Source of the DNA: Marivita hallyeonensis
GTDB lineage: Bacteria > Pseudomonadota > Alphaproteobacteria > Rhodobacterales > Rhodobacteraceae
Reading direction: 5' to 3'
Assembly (NCBI RefSeq): GCF_900129875.1
Contig: NZ_FQXC01000002.1
Span: 62,001-126,000, forward strand
DNA length: 64,000 bases
Shown here: positions 1 through 8,334 of the stretch, piece by piece
Numbering within the stretch: position 1 is the stretch's first letter
Layout: the number at the start of each line of letters is the position of its first letter
Made by a program: the position numbers and the translations under genes
Notes under the pieces: model-generated
Databases searched by the model: none
What the model was told of the DNA's origin: nothing
The model's input: the letters and a program-made list of their open reading frames with translations, nothing else

Positions 1-205
1 CCGCATTCGCAAGCGCCTTCTCGGCAGCCCGCGTCGCAAGGTCAGATGTCGTCTCGCCCTCTGCCGCGAAGTGACGCCGTTCGATGCCGGAGCGTGACTT
101 GATCCACTCGTCCGAGGTCTCAAGCGTGGCCTCGAACTCCGAATTTGGCACGACCCGTTCCGGTAGGTAATGCCCAAGCCCGACAACAACCGCACGTCTG
201 GTCAT
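1..205 (-). CDS. fabH: 3-oxoacyl-ACP synthase III (KAS III), N-terminal part, cut by window edge
   Basis: Condensing enzyme that starts fatty acid synthesis by joining acetyl-CoA to malonyl-ACP in the cytoplasm. Only the first 68 residues are in the window. They read [20 protein letters not shown], then [22 protein letters not shown], the usual FabH N-terminus with the first thiolase-fold strand and the arginine-rich substrate loop. The catalytic Cys, His and Asn lie beyond the window. The ATG overlaps the plsX stop (ATGA), so the two are translationally coupled. plsX-fabH is a standard arrangement in this group. The identification is firm although the gene is partial. Confidence 0.93.
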   Translation of the reverse strand, partial: MTRRAVVVGLGHYLPERVVPNSEFEATLETSDEWIKSRSGIERRHFAAEGETTSDLATRAAEKALANA

Positions 206-1287
206 GCCTGGCTCTCCTTGTCGCTGCCGGTGTCTTCGGTGATGTCCCAGGTGATGTCGTTGATCGACTCAAGCCGCGCGGCAAGCCGTTCCGAAAAACC
301 GGATTGCGCCAATTGGAAGGCCAGCTTGATCGCCGCCGACACACCAGTCGCATCCGCAGATCCGTGCGACTTCACCACGGTGCCGTTCAAGCCAAGAAAC
401 ACACCGCCGTTCACGCGCCGTGGGTCAATCTTCTTGCGCAGACGTCGCAGGGACGTCAGCGCCAGAAGCGATGCGAGACGCGACAAAGGTGAATAGGCAA
501 ACGCTTCCTTCAGGCGATCGCCGATCAGCGATGCGGTACCTTCACCTGTCTTGAGCGCGACATTGCCCGTGAATCCGTCGGTGACGATGACGTCACAGGC
601 TTTGCCCGGGATGTCGCCGCCTTCGACAAAGCCCACGAATTCAAAAGGCGCACGTTCTGCCGCCTTGGAGATCAGCTCATGTGCATCGTGCAGTTCCGGG
701 CGACCCTTGTGCTCTTCAGTGCCGACATTGAGAAGTCCGACGCGGGGCTTCTTCAGATGCAATCCGTTGCGGGCGTAGGACACCCCCATCAGCGCGTATT
801 GCAACAGGTCTTCGGCGTCCGCGCGGATATCGGCACCCACATCCAGCATCACGTTGAAGCCCTGCGGGTTACGCGACGGCCAAAGGATCGCGATGGCCGG
901 ACGGTTCACGCCGGGCAGCTTGCGCAGCCGGATCATCGACAGCGCCATGAGCGCACCGGTATTGCCGCAGGACACGGCCACGGTTGCCTCGCCATTGCGG
1001 ACAGCCTCAATGGCGGCCCACATGGAGGTCTCGCGCCCGTTGCGCACGACATGGCTCGGTTTGTCGGTCATCGACACGACACTGTCGGCATCGCGGACCT
1101 CGCACCGCTCGGCGAGGCCTTTCTTCTTTGCAATCAGCTTGTTGAGCTTCTTTGCAGGGCCATGCACCAAGAACCGGATTTCCGGATTCGCCTTCGCAGA
1201 ACGAGACATGCCGGAGACAACTGCCTCCGGCCCCAGATCGCCGCCCATCGCGTCGATTGATAAAACGATTGGTCCGTCACCCGCCAT
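202..1287 (-). CDS. plsX: Phosphate acyltransferase PlsX
   Basis: Makes acyl-phosphate from acyl-ACP for PlsY, the first step of phospholipid synthesis; a peripheral membrane protein. The protein has the family opening [12 protein letters not shown], the [10 protein letters not shown] motif, the LDVGA segment, and [14 protein letters not shown] near the C-terminus; about 361 residues, normal for PlsX. An upstream ATG at 1311 is possible, but the ATG at 1287 has an AGGA seven bases before it and gives a family-like N-terminus, so I prefer 1287. It lies between rpmF (about 50 bp upstream) and fabH (4 bp overlap) in a yceD-rpmF-plsX-fabH operon, which links ribosome and lipid synthesis genes. 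Confidence 0.95.
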   Translation of the reverse strand: MAGDGPIVLSIDAMGGDLGPEAVVSGMSRSAKANPEIRFLVHGPAKKLNKLIAKKKGLAERCEVRDADSVVSMTDKPSHVVRNGRETSMWAAIEAVRNGEATVAVSCGNTGALMALSMIRLRKLPGVNRPAIAILWPSRNPQGFNVMLDVGADIRADAEDLLQYALMGVSYARNGLHLKKPRVGLLNVGTEEHKGRPELHDAHELISKAAERAPFEFVGFVEGGDIPGKACDVIVTDGFTGNVALKTGEGTASLIGDRLKEAFAYSPLSRLASLLALTSLRRLRKKIDPRRVNGGVFLGLNGTVVKSHGSADATGVSAAIKLAFQLAQSGFSERLAARLESINDITWDITEDTGSDKESQA

Positions 1288-1336
1288 ATGTTGATCCTGC
1301 AAGGAGGTCATGCGGAGGGAAACGCCTTATCGTTGC

Positions 1337-1543
1337 TTATGCTGCGTCTTCGTCCAGGTCGATTTCGTCGGCCTGTGCGATCACTTCGCGATCCGCGTAG
1401 TGGCCGCAGGACGGGCACACGTGGTGCGGACGCTTCAGTTCACCGCAGTTGGTGCACTCGTTCGGGTTTCCCGCAACCAGAGCGTCATGTGCGCGGCGAT
1501 TGTTGCGACGCGACTTCGATACTTTGTTCTGTTGGACAGCCAT
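1337..1543 (-). CDS. rpmF: 50S ribosomal protein L32
   Basis: Small large-subunit ribosomal protein of 68 residues. It opens [20 protein letters not shown] and carries a four-cysteine zinc knuckle: C30, C33, C43 and C46 ([17 protein letters not shown]). The acidic C-terminal tail ([10 protein letters not shown]) is typical of alphaproteobacterial L32. It is followed on the same strand by plsX and preceded by the YceD-family gene, the usual order. The zinc-binding form, with all four cysteines, is intact. Confidence 0.97.
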   Translation of the reverse strand: MAVQQNKVSKSRRNNRRAHDALVAGNPNECTNCGELKRPHHVCPSCGHYADREVIAQADEIDLDEDAA

Positions 1544-1709
1544 GTCTCAACCTCAATTGTCTATAACCGGTGGCATGAATGCCATGCCGCATTTTCGGGT
1601 GTGTCCGGCCTCTTACGGGGAACCGGGTCAGGGGGCAACCCCCACCTCAGATGAAGGCGCGAACATAGGGGCAAACGCGAAATCCGCAAGCGTTTTCTGG
1701 CGCCTTTAT

Positions 1710-2270
1710 TCACTCTTCCTTGTCGAGCTTGTCGCGCAGCGCTGCAAGGCCCGCAAAGGGCTTTGTATCCTCGTCCGTCAGCGGGGTGACACCATCTTCG
1801 GCAAACACCGCGTCGCCCAGATCAGCATCCGCGCGCCGCGGATATTGCGGCAGCGCCAGAGACAGCGATTCTATCATCACGTCATAGGCCGAGATCACCG
1901 GCCCGAGAGGCTCCAACCGCGTGTCTTCGGGCATTTCGGTTTCCGCCCCGGCCTCTGCTTCGATCTCAAGATACGAGGCGGGAACAAAAAGCCGCTCGAC
2001 GGCTTCGTCGATGCGCGTCGTCACAGGGTCAAGCGTCACGACGCAGGGTTGCACCACCGTCGCACCCAGCGCACCGGTCAGGCTCCAGCCCTGTGCGCCG
2101 GCAGGACTGATCTCCCCCCGAAAGCGCAGCTTCTTCACGCCCAGCAGGTTCAACTGCGCCGCCACCGCCGCGCGCGCGTCGGCTTCGGGTTGCAGATCGA
2201 AGGCAGTCGGATGGCGTGTCGAAAGATCGGCGACGCGAAATTGTCCGGGTTTCAGAACCTGTTGTGGCAT
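1710..2270 (-). CDS. YceD family protein (DUF177)
   Basis: A 186-residue protein of the DUF177/YceD family, which is nearly always encoded just before rpmF and is implicated in 23S rRNA or ribosome maturation; its exact role is not known here. Visible family signs are the central LRFRGEISPAG and PCVVTLDPVTTRIDEAVERLFVP blocks and an acidic C-terminal half ending FAGLAALRDKLDKEE. The reading frame stays open upstream to 2444, but the ATG at 2270 gives the normal length and avoids the divergent bamE gene. A 166 bp gap separates it from rpmF. Confidence 0.85.
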   Translation of the reverse strand: MPQQVLKPGQFRVADLSTRHPTAFDLQPEADARAAVAAQLNLLGVKKLRFRGEISPAGAQGWSLTGALGATVVQPCVVTLDPVTTRIDEAVERLFVPASYLEIEAEAGAETEMPEDTRLEPLGPVISAYDVMIESLSLALPQYPRRADADLGDAVFAEDGVTPLTDEDTKPFAGLAALRDKLDKEE

Positions 2271-2358
2271 GTCTCTTGATGCACCCTTTGCTTGAACGCG
2301 GGCCCAAGGCCGTGTAATCGGGATAAAAGGCAGTGAATGCCAACGCAAGAGAGGCGCT

Positions 2359-2814
2359 ATGCAGGGCATCGGATCGACACTCAGGATCGGGCTTGGGGCG
2401 CTTGTGTTTGTCGCGATGGCAGGGTGTGCGGCCCAGTACCGCACACATGGTTACGTTCCCACAGAAGACGAACTGCAGCAAATCGTGCCCGGCGTGGACA
2501 CGCGCGGCACGGTCGAGGACCTTGTTGGTGTGCCTTCCACCTCGGGTACATTGAACGAGTCGGGCTTCTACTATGTCGAAAGTGAAATGCGCACCTTCGC
2601 CTGGCGCCGTCCCGAAGTGGTAGACCGTGAGGTTCTTGCGATCACCTTCGACACCGCCGGGGTGGTAGAGAACATCGAACGCTACGGCCTGCAGGACGGG
2701 CAAGTGGTTCCGCTGGCGCGCCGTGTAACGGAATCGGGCGATGGCGATCTGAGCTTCATCCGCAAGCTCTTCGGCAATATCGGCGGGATCAACGCCGCCG
2801 ATTTCTTCAACTGA
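2359..2814 (+). CDS. bamE: Outer membrane protein assembly factor BamE (SmpA/OmlA family lipoprotein)
   Basis: Lipoprotein subunit of the BAM complex that folds beta-barrel proteins into the outer membrane. The N-terminus is a lipoprotein signal peptide with lipobox VAMAGC (Cys about residue 22). The following region (PTEDELQQIVPGVDTRGTVEDLVGVPSTSG, then FYYVESEMRTFAW) matches the SmpA/OmlA fold; 151 residues is a normal length. It is divergent from the yceD-rpmF-plsX operon and its stop overlaps the start of the next acyltransferase gene by one base (TGATGG), so the two may be co-translated. Confidence 0.92.
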   Translation: MQGIGSTLRIGLGALVFVAMAGCAAQYRTHGYVPTEDELQQIVPGVDTRGTVEDLVGVPSTSGTLNESGFYYVESEMRTFAWRRPEVVDREVLAITFDTAGVVENIERYGLQDGQVVPLARRVTESGDGDLSFIRKLFGNIGGINAADFFN

Positions 2815-3587
2815 TGGCGCTCCCCGCCGCGACAGAGCCTGTCGCGGACGGTCTTGACGAGGTCGACCTTCGGGTCGGACCGTACCGCGCGCGTATCGGC
2901 ATTGGCGCGGACTTGCGTGAGGCTGCGCTCGAATTGCGAGGGCGTTGTTTTCGGCCGCAATCCGGCACGGATCGCGACAGGTTCGATGCGCTTAGCCTGC
3001 ACGGGACCGTCTGCGACACGCGCAATGACCAAGTGCTTTCAGCCTTCCGAACCCGCGTGATATCCAACGCCGCGCATCTGTCATCGACCTACACCGCCCA
3101 ATCCTATGATTTGACACCGCTTCAGTTCGAACGTGGGCCGTTTGTCGAGGTGGGCCGCCTGTGTCACGCGCCGGATCTTTTGGACCCGATGGCGTTTCGC
3201 CTCGTATGGGCAGCGCTTGGCGCGCTGGTCGACACCCATGGCGCGGCGATGATGATCGGGTGCAGCTCCTTTGACGGAACCGATGTCAACCGCCACCGCA
3301 CTGCGCTCGCGTATCTCAGGGCGCATCACCTCGGCCCGCAAAAGCTTCGACCCGGAAAAACCGCGGTGGACACAATCGACCTGCCGAATGGGCCCGCGGA
3401 CCCGGCAGGGCTGCCACATCTTCTGAAAAGCTATCTGGGCCTCGGAAGCTGGGTCAGCGATTTCGCGGTACGCGACCCCGATCTCGACCGGCTGCACGTC
3501 TTCACCGCGCTGCGCATCGGGGACATTCCCGAGCCGCGAAAGCGCCGCCTGCGTGCCCTGGCGCGGGGGATGCACGCCGCCACTTGA
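2814..3587 (+). CDS. OlsB-family acyl-ACP N-acyltransferase (GNAT); candidate glutamine-lipid synthase
   Basis: A 257-residue GNAT-fold protein of the OlsB type, which transfers a 3-hydroxyacyl group from ACP to an amino acid amine. Hallmarks are an early LRGRCF block, then FVEVGRLCHAPDLLDPMAFRLVWAALGALV, a GCSSFDGTD motif and the PHLLKSYLGLGSWVSDFAV end block. All of these match the second paralogue at 7564 (ELGRSCLHPDYRGGAALMALW, GVASFHGTD, IKSYLKIGGKIGQGAFVD), but the proteins are clearly divergent. The one next to olsA is the orthodox OlsB. Roseobacters are known to make glutamine lipids with a second OlsB-like enzyme (GlsB), and I infer this copy is the candidate. It is fused by a one-base overlap to bamE. 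The substrate cannot be read from the sequence. Confidence 0.8.
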   Translation: MALPAATEPVADGLDEVDLRVGPYRARIGIGADLREAALELRGRCFRPQSGTDRDRFDALSLHGTVCDTRNDQVLSAFRTRVISNAAHLSSTYTAQSYDLTPLQFERGPFVEVGRLCHAPDLLDPMAFRLVWAALGALVDTHGAAMMIGCSSFDGTDVNRHRTALAYLRAHHLGPQKLRPGKTAVDTIDLPNGPADPAGLPHLLKSYLGLGSWVSDFAVRDPDLDRLHVFTALRIGDIPEPRKRRLRALARGMHAAT

Positions 3588-3618
3588 CGTCAGACGCCGC
3601 GCATCATAGCGCAGCGGC

Positions 3619-5442
3619 ATGGCTGTCATCCCGCTTTTGCAACTTAATGATATCTCGCTGACCTTCGGCGGAGAGCCCGTTTTTCATGACCTCGGTCTTG
3701 TCATTCAACCGGGCGACCGCATCGCGCTGGTCGGGCGCAACGGATCGGGCAAATCGACGCTGATGAAAGTGATGGCGGGGCTGGTTGAGCCTGACAAGGG
3801 CGACCGCGTTGTGCCCTCCGGTACCAGCGTCGGTTATATGGAACAGGACCCGGACCTGCGCGGCTTTGCAACACTTGGCGACTACGCGTCTTCCGGGCTT
3901 GAGCCGTCAGAGATGTACAAGGTGGAACGGGCTGGTGAAGGGTTGAAATTCGATCCCGCGCGCCCGGTCGAGACGGCCTCGGGTGGGGAACGCCGCCGTG
4001 CCGCGCTGGCGCGCCTGATGGCGCAGGACCCGGATGTGATGCTCCTCGATGAGCCGACCAACCACCTGGACATCGAAGCCATCGGTTGGCTCGAAAACGA
4101 ACTGAAGCAAACCCGCAAGGGGTTCGTCCTGATCAGCCACGACCGCCGTTTTCTCTCGGAACTCACCCGCGTGACACTCTGGATCGACCGCGGGCAGGTG
4201 CGTCGTCAGGACAAGGGCTTCGCCGATTTCGAGGCATGGCGCGACAAGATGTGGGACGAAGAAGACCTGCAGCGCCACAAGATGGATCGCAAGATCAAGG
4301 CCGAGGCGCGGTGGGCTGTCGAAGGCATCAGCGCTCGCCGCAAGCGAAACATGGGCCGGGTGCGCGCGCTGCAGGACCTGCGTAAGGAACGCGCCGCCAT
4401 GATCAAGCGGCAGGACGCGGCAGCGATGGACCTCGCCTCCGCTCCGAAATCCGGCCGCAAGGTGATCGAAGCCAGACATCTTGCCAAAAGCTTTGGCGAT
4501 ACCGTTATCGTGAAAGACTTTTCGCTGACCGTGCAGCGTGGCGATCGCGTGGCCTTCGTCGGTCCGAACGGCGTTGGCAAGACGACCCTCATCAAGATGC
4601 TGATCGGGGAAATCGCGCCGGACACCGGGACGGTGAAGCTCGGCACAAATCTGGTGCCGGCCGTCTTTGACCAGACCCGCGCGCAGTTGGACGGCGATCT
4701 GTCGCTGTGGGAGAACCTGACCGGCGATCCCGAGATGCGCGTGTCCGGAAAGACGGACCAGATCATGGTGCGCGGACAGCCTCGCCACGTGGTCGGCTAT
4801 CTCAAGGAGTTCCTCTTTGACGAACGGCAGGCCCGCGCGCCGGTGCGTTCCCTGTCGGGGGGCGAAAAAGCGCGGCTGCTGCTTGCCCGGATCATGGCGC
4901 GGGAATCGAACCTCCTGGTGCTGGACGAACCCACCAACGATCTCGACGTGGAAACGCTCGACCTGCTGCAGGATCTGCTGGGTGACTACGACGGCACGGT
5001 GCTGCTCATCAGCCACGATCGCGATTTCCTTGATCGCGTCGCGACGACCACCGTGGCGATGGAGGGCAGGGGCCGCGCCACCGTCTATGCCGGAGGGTGG
5101 AGCGACTATCGCGCCCAGCGGGGTGAGACGTCAGAGGACACCGCATCCACTGCGAAATCGGCGATCAAGGCCAAGCCCAAAACCGATCCTGCACCGCAAT
5201 CGAAAGCAAAGTCTGGCCTGAGTTTCACTGAAAAGCACCGCCTTGAAGAACTTCCCGCCGAAATCGACCGCCTGACCGCAGAGATCGCCAAGTTGGAACA
5301 GTTGATGGCGGACCCGGATCTCTTCACCCGTGAGCCAGTGAAGTTCCAGAAAGCGTCAGAGGCCCTGGTCGCCCGCCAGAAAGCGCTGTCCGAGGCCGAG
5401 GACCTATGGCTCGAACTGTCGGAAAAGGCCGAAGCCGGATGA
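3619..5442 (+). CDS. ABC-F family ATP-binding protein (Uup-like)
   Basis: Soluble tandem ATPase without membrane segments, of the ABC-F group that acts on ribosomes or branched DNA. Domain 1 has Walker A GRNGSGKST and LLDEPTNHLDIEAI; a basic charged linker follows (RRKRNMGRVRALQDLRKERAA). Domain 2 has Walker A GPNGVGKTT, signature LSGGEKARLLLARIMA and LVLDEPTNDLDVETL. The last about 90 residues form a Lys/Glu-rich coiled coil (LEELPAEIDRLTAEIAKLEQ), which is typical of Uup. At 607 residues it is full length. The start ATG at 3619 lies 31 bp after the acyltransferase gene and has no strong ribosome binding site. A strong hairpin follows the stop. Confidence 0.9.
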   Translation: MAVIPLLQLNDISLTFGGEPVFHDLGLVIQPGDRIALVGRNGSGKSTLMKVMAGLVEPDKGDRVVPSGTSVGYMEQDPDLRGFATLGDYASSGLEPSEMYKVERAGEGLKFDPARPVETASGGERRRAALARLMAQDPDVMLLDEPTNHLDIEAIGWLENELKQTRKGFVLISHDRRFLSELTRVTLWIDRGQVRRQDKGFADFEAWRDKMWDEEDLQRHKMDRKIKAEARWAVEGISARRKRNMGRVRALQDLRKERAAMIKRQDAAAMDLASAPKSGRKVIEARHLAKSFGDTVIVKDFSLTVQRGDRVAFVGPNGVGKTTLIKMLIGEIAPDTGTVKLGTNLVPAVFDQTRAQLDGDLSLWENLTGDPEMRVSGKTDQIMVRGQPRHVVGYLKEFLFDERQARAPVRSLSGGEKARLLLARIMARESNLLVLDEPTNDLDVETLDLLQDLLGDYDGTVLLISHDRDFLDRVATTTVAMEGRGRATVYAGGWSDYRAQRGETSEDTASTAKSAIKAKPKTDPAPQSKAKSGLSFTEKHRLEELPAEIDRLTAEIAKLEQLMADPDLFTREPVKFQKASEALVARQKALSEAEDLWLELSEKAEAG

Positions 5443-5457
5443 CGCTGCCGTCACCGG

Positions 5458-5492
5458 AAGCGGTGCAATGCGTCCACGCATTGCACACCGCG
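5458..5492 (+). terminator. Strong hairpin after the ABC-F gene, possible terminator
   Basis: A perfect 10 bp inverted repeat TGCAATGCGT-CC-ACGCATTGCA (5464-5485) is extended by GCGG/CCGC arms with a two-base bulge. It starts about 16 bp after the ABC-F stop and ends before the deacetylase-like gene start at 5516. There is no T run after it on the plus strand, so intrinsic termination is uncertain; it could instead be an mRNA-stabilising or processing hairpin. Confidence 0.45.
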
Positions 5493-5515
5493 CGCGCCGG
5501 TCTAGCTCTGCGCCC

Positions 5516-6607
5516 ATGACCGCACCCGTCTTCATCGGCGCCCGCATCTATCGCGGGTCGAGCTATGGCACGCATCATCCCCTGTCGATCCCGCGTGTGC
5601 CGACGGTCACCGATCTCTCCCGCGCCCTTGGATGGCTCCCCTCCGAGCAATACCGCACCAGCCCCTGCGCCAAACCCGATGCGCTGCACGGCTTTCACGC
5701 GCCGGATTACATCGACGCGCTTCAAACGGCAGAAGCCACGCTGAAACCGAACCTCGACTTCGACCTCGGGTCGCTGTCCAACCCCGTGTTTCCCGAAGTC
5801 TACCGCCGCCCCGCAACCGCGGCCGGGGGTGGGCTTCTGGCAGCGGAACTCGTGCGTCACGGCGGTGTCGCATACAATCCCGGCGGTGGGACGCATCACG
5901 GGCTGCCGGATCGCGCGAACGGATTCTGCTACATCAACGAACCTGTCCTGACGATCCAGCACCTCCTGGCGCAGGGTCTCACCCGCGTGGCCTATGTCGA
6001 CATCGACGCGCATCATTGCGACGGGGTTGCAGTGGGGTTTCACGGCTCCGAAGAGGTGCGCATGATCTCGGTCCACGAAGACGGGCGCTGGCCCTTCACG
6101 GGGGATGTGGACGACACCGCCGGTGGCGCGGCGATCAACATCCCCGTGCCGCGCGGTTTCAATGACACCGAATTTACGCTGATCCTGAACGAGGTGATCC
6201 TGCCCGCTGTCGAGGCGTTCCGCCCAGAGGCGATCTACCTGCAATGCGGGGCTGACGCCGTGACCGAAGACCCGCTGTCGCGCCTGAACCTCTCCAACCG
6301 CTGCCATGTTGCAGCGGTCAAAGCGCTGCGCCCCTTGTCGCCGCGCTTCATCGTCTCGGGCGGTGGCGGCTACAATCCGTGGAGCGTCGGTCGCGCATGG
6401 ACCTGCGTCTGGGCGACCCTGGCCGGGCAGACGATCCCGGATCGCCTTCCGACGGAAGCACACGCCATCCTTGCGGAACTCACCTGGACGCGAAAGGCGC
6501 GGCCCACGGCGGACATGCTGACGACGCTGCTCGACCCCCCGCGCGACGGGCCGGTGTCGGAGCACGTCAACGACGTCGTGCGCAGATTGAAATCACGCCG
6601 TGGTTAA
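5516..6607 (+). CDS. Histone deacetylase-like amidohydrolase (acetoin utilization protein family)
   Basis: Zinc-dependent amidohydrolase of the class I/II histone deacetylase fold; bacterial members remove acetyl groups from proteins (AcuC) or from acetylpolyamines. All core motifs are present: GGTHHGLPDRANGFCYIN (the paired His), YVDIDAHHCDGV (metal Asp and His), QCGADAVTEDPLSRLNL (second metal Asp) and the C-terminal GGGGYNPWSVGRAW (GGGGY loop). Length is about 363 residues. The ATG at 5516 is preferred to 5468, which lies inside the hairpin. The gene runs convergently into chpT with about 15 bp of overlap at the 3' ends. The substrate cannot be told from sequence alone. Confidence 0.87.
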   Translation: MTAPVFIGARIYRGSSYGTHHPLSIPRVPTVTDLSRALGWLPSEQYRTSPCAKPDALHGFHAPDYIDALQTAEATLKPNLDFDLGSLSNPVFPEVYRRPATAAGGGLLAAELVRHGGVAYNPGGGTHHGLPDRANGFCYINEPVLTIQHLLAQGLTRVAYVDIDAHHCDGVAVGFHGSEEVRMISVHEDGRWPFTGDVDDTAGGAAINIPVPRGFNDTEFTLILNEVILPAVEAFRPEAIYLQCGADAVTEDPLSRLNLSNRCHVAAVKALRPLSPRFIVSGGGGYNPWSVGRAWTCVWATLAGQTIPDRLPTEAHAILAELTWTRKARPTADMLTTLLDPPRDGPVSEHVNDVVRRLKSRRG

Positions 6608-7231
6608 CGGGATCACGACCTGCGCATGCGTCGCTGAGACCTGCACCAGCGGTGTCACGCCGGCATCCGTGCACAACTGCCTCAGGAAAGCGAATTGCAC
6701 CTGAGCCGGGCGCAGGGCTTGGTCCGCCGAGCCCGCGCCGGTTTCGAGAAGCGACCAGCAGTCGGCATCATTGAGGATACTGGGCCCCCTGGCATCCGCC
6801 AGAACCGCGTCACGTTCCACGGCCACAACGATGCTGCCACCCTGACCCAAGGCCGACTCGAGACACAGCGCGGCGAGGAAGCCGAACTGTACCGTGTCCC
6901 GAGAGGCGGGATCGTCCAGCGCCCATTCTGTTATGATCCGTGTCCCGCCATAATGATTGGCCAGGGTCCGGCGCGCTTCGTCGGCCGAAACCAGTCGCGG
7001 ATCACCGGCGCTTCCGAATGCGATGCGAAAAAACTGGATCCGCGCGGCGGCGTTGTCGCAGCTTTGCTGGATCAGGGTCATTTCGGGGCTTGCCGGGTCC
7101 GGTGTGCCCATGGCAACCAGCTCAAGACCGTTTGAGATCGCACCGATCGGGCTGATCAGATCGTGGCAAATGCGCGATCCGATCAATGCGGCCAGTGAAG
7201 CTTTGTCGTGGTGCACTATGTTCTCCGTCAC
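6593..7231 (-). CDS. chpT: Histidine phosphotransferase ChpT
   Basis: Cytoplasmic dimeric phosphotransferase that moves phosphate from the CckA receiver domain to CtrA (and CpdR), controlling the cell cycle, motility and gene-transfer functions in alphaproteobacteria. The phospho-acceptor helix is at the N-terminus, SRICHDLISPIGAISNGLE, with His at residue 23; the remainder is a degenerate histidine-kinase-like ATPase fold with no nucleotide motifs. The length of 212 residues fits ChpT. It is divergent from the small DUF3553 gene, with starts 18 bp apart. Its kinase partner CckA is encoded at 38981 in the same window. Confidence 0.9.
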   Translation of the reverse strand: MTENIVHHDKASLAALIGSRICHDLISPIGAISNGLELVAMGTPDPASPEMTLIQQSCDNAAARIQFFRIAFGSAGDPRLVSADEARRTLANHYGGTRIITEWALDDPASRDTVQFGFLAALCLESALGQGGSIVVAVERDAVLADARGPSILNDADCWSLLETGAGSADQALRPAQVQFAFLRQLCTDAGVTPLVQVSATHAQVVIPLTTA

Positions 7232-7249
7232 GCTGTAAGGAGCCTTCTG

Positions 7250-7432
7250 ATGTCTGACCTCAATGGCCTGTTGGAACCCGGTTCACTGGTTCGCCACCCA
7301 ACCGAGCCCGATTGGGGGATCGGACAGGTCCAATCCAAAATTGGCGGCCGTATCACCGTGAATTTCCGCGAGGTCGGCAAGGTGGTGATTGATGGGTCGC
7401 GAATTGGACTTCTTCCCGTTTTTGAAGACTAG
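7250..7432 (+). CDS. DUF3553 domain protein, 60 residues
   Basis: Small soluble protein of about 60 residues. The core reads LEPGSLVRHPTEPDWGIGQVQSKIGGRITVNFREVGKVVID, which is the DUF3553 domain: a short beta-barrel-like module also found at the end of some UvrD/PcrA helicases and related to CarD-like domains. The ATG at 7250 is preceded by AAGGAG at proper spacing. An upstream in-frame start at 7208 would run back into chpT, so I reject it. It is divergent from chpT. The function is not established. Confidence 0.8.
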   Translation: MSDLNGLLEPGSLVRHPTEPDWGIGQVQSKIGGRITVNFREVGKVVIDGSRIGLLPVFED

Positions 7433-7563
7433 GCTTGCAACCAAAAGTTGATAAAGTCCTAATTCGTGCAGCGCGGGCAACATTCGGGCGTCAGGGTGAC
7501 GTCGTTGCGCGTCACACCCGCTCCCACTAGAGTGGCGTCAGTCGACCTTGGGGTCCCTCATTC

Positions 7564-8334
7564 ATGCTTCAGGATGCGCCAACACTGCACGTTTCACTGG
7601 CCCGCTCGGACAGCGATCTGCGGGCGGCGCAACGTCTGCGGTACGAGGTCTTCATCGCCGAACTGGGCGGGGATGGACCGGATGTCGATCATGATGCCCG
7701 GCTTGAACGGGATCGCTTCGATGCGTTTGCCGATCATTTGCTTTTGCACGATCCCCTGCAGTCCGAGGGACCGACGGGCGGTGTCGTCGGTGTCTACCGG
7801 CTTTTGCGGCGCACGCAGGCAGAGCAGGCGGGTGGCTTCTACTCTGACCGGGAATTTGACCTTTCGACCCTGACGAACAGTCCCCGGAGGGTGCTCGAAC
7901 TCGGGCGATCCTGCCTTCACCCGGACTACCGCGGCGGCGCTGCGCTGATGGCGCTCTGGAAGGGGCTGGCGAACTACGTGACCTCGCACGAGATCGACGT
8001 GCTGTTCGGCGTCGCAAGTTTTCACGGCACCGACGTCGTGACCCTGAGCAATGCGATTTCGCATCTCCATCACGCTTATCTCGCGCGCCCTGAAAACCGG
8101 GTGGTATCGCGCACACCGGACGCCGTAGCAATCCTGCCGGAGAACGAGGTCGACCGGAAGGCGGCGATGCGCGACACGCCTGCGCTGATCAAGTCCTATC
8201 TCAAGATCGGCGGCAAGATCGGGCAGGGCGCGTTTGTGGATCACGCGTTCAACACCACCGACGTCTGCCTGATCCTCGACACCGACGCGCTGCCCGGTGG
8301 CGCCGGGTCCTTCGCGGCGCGGCCCCGACCATGA
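7564..8334 (+). CDS. olsB: L-ornithine N-alpha-acyltransferase OlsB
   Basis: First enzyme of ornithine lipid synthesis: transfers a 3-hydroxy fatty acyl group from ACP to the alpha-amino group of ornithine, giving lyso-ornithine lipid. The 256-residue GNAT-like protein opens with SDSDLRAAQRLRYEVFIAELGG and has the family blocks RRVLELGRSCLHPDYRGG, LFGVASFHGTDV and PALIKSYLKIGGKIGQGAFVD. The olsA start overlaps its stop (ATGA at 8331-8334), the classic olsBA pair. A 131 bp upstream region separates it from the DUF3553 gene. It is the second OlsB-type gene here (see 2814), and synteny with olsA makes it the orthodox one. Confidence 0.92.
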   Translation: MLQDAPTLHVSLARSDSDLRAAQRLRYEVFIAELGGDGPDVDHDARLERDRFDAFADHLLLHDPLQSEGPTGGVVGVYRLLRRTQAEQAGGFYSDREFDLSTLTNSPRRVLELGRSCLHPDYRGGAALMALWKGLANYVTSHEIDVLFGVASFHGTDVVTLSNAISHLHHAYLARPENRVVSRTPDAVAILPENEVDRKAAMRDTPALIKSYLKIGGKIGQGAFVDHAFNTTDVCLILDTDALPGGAGSFAARPRP

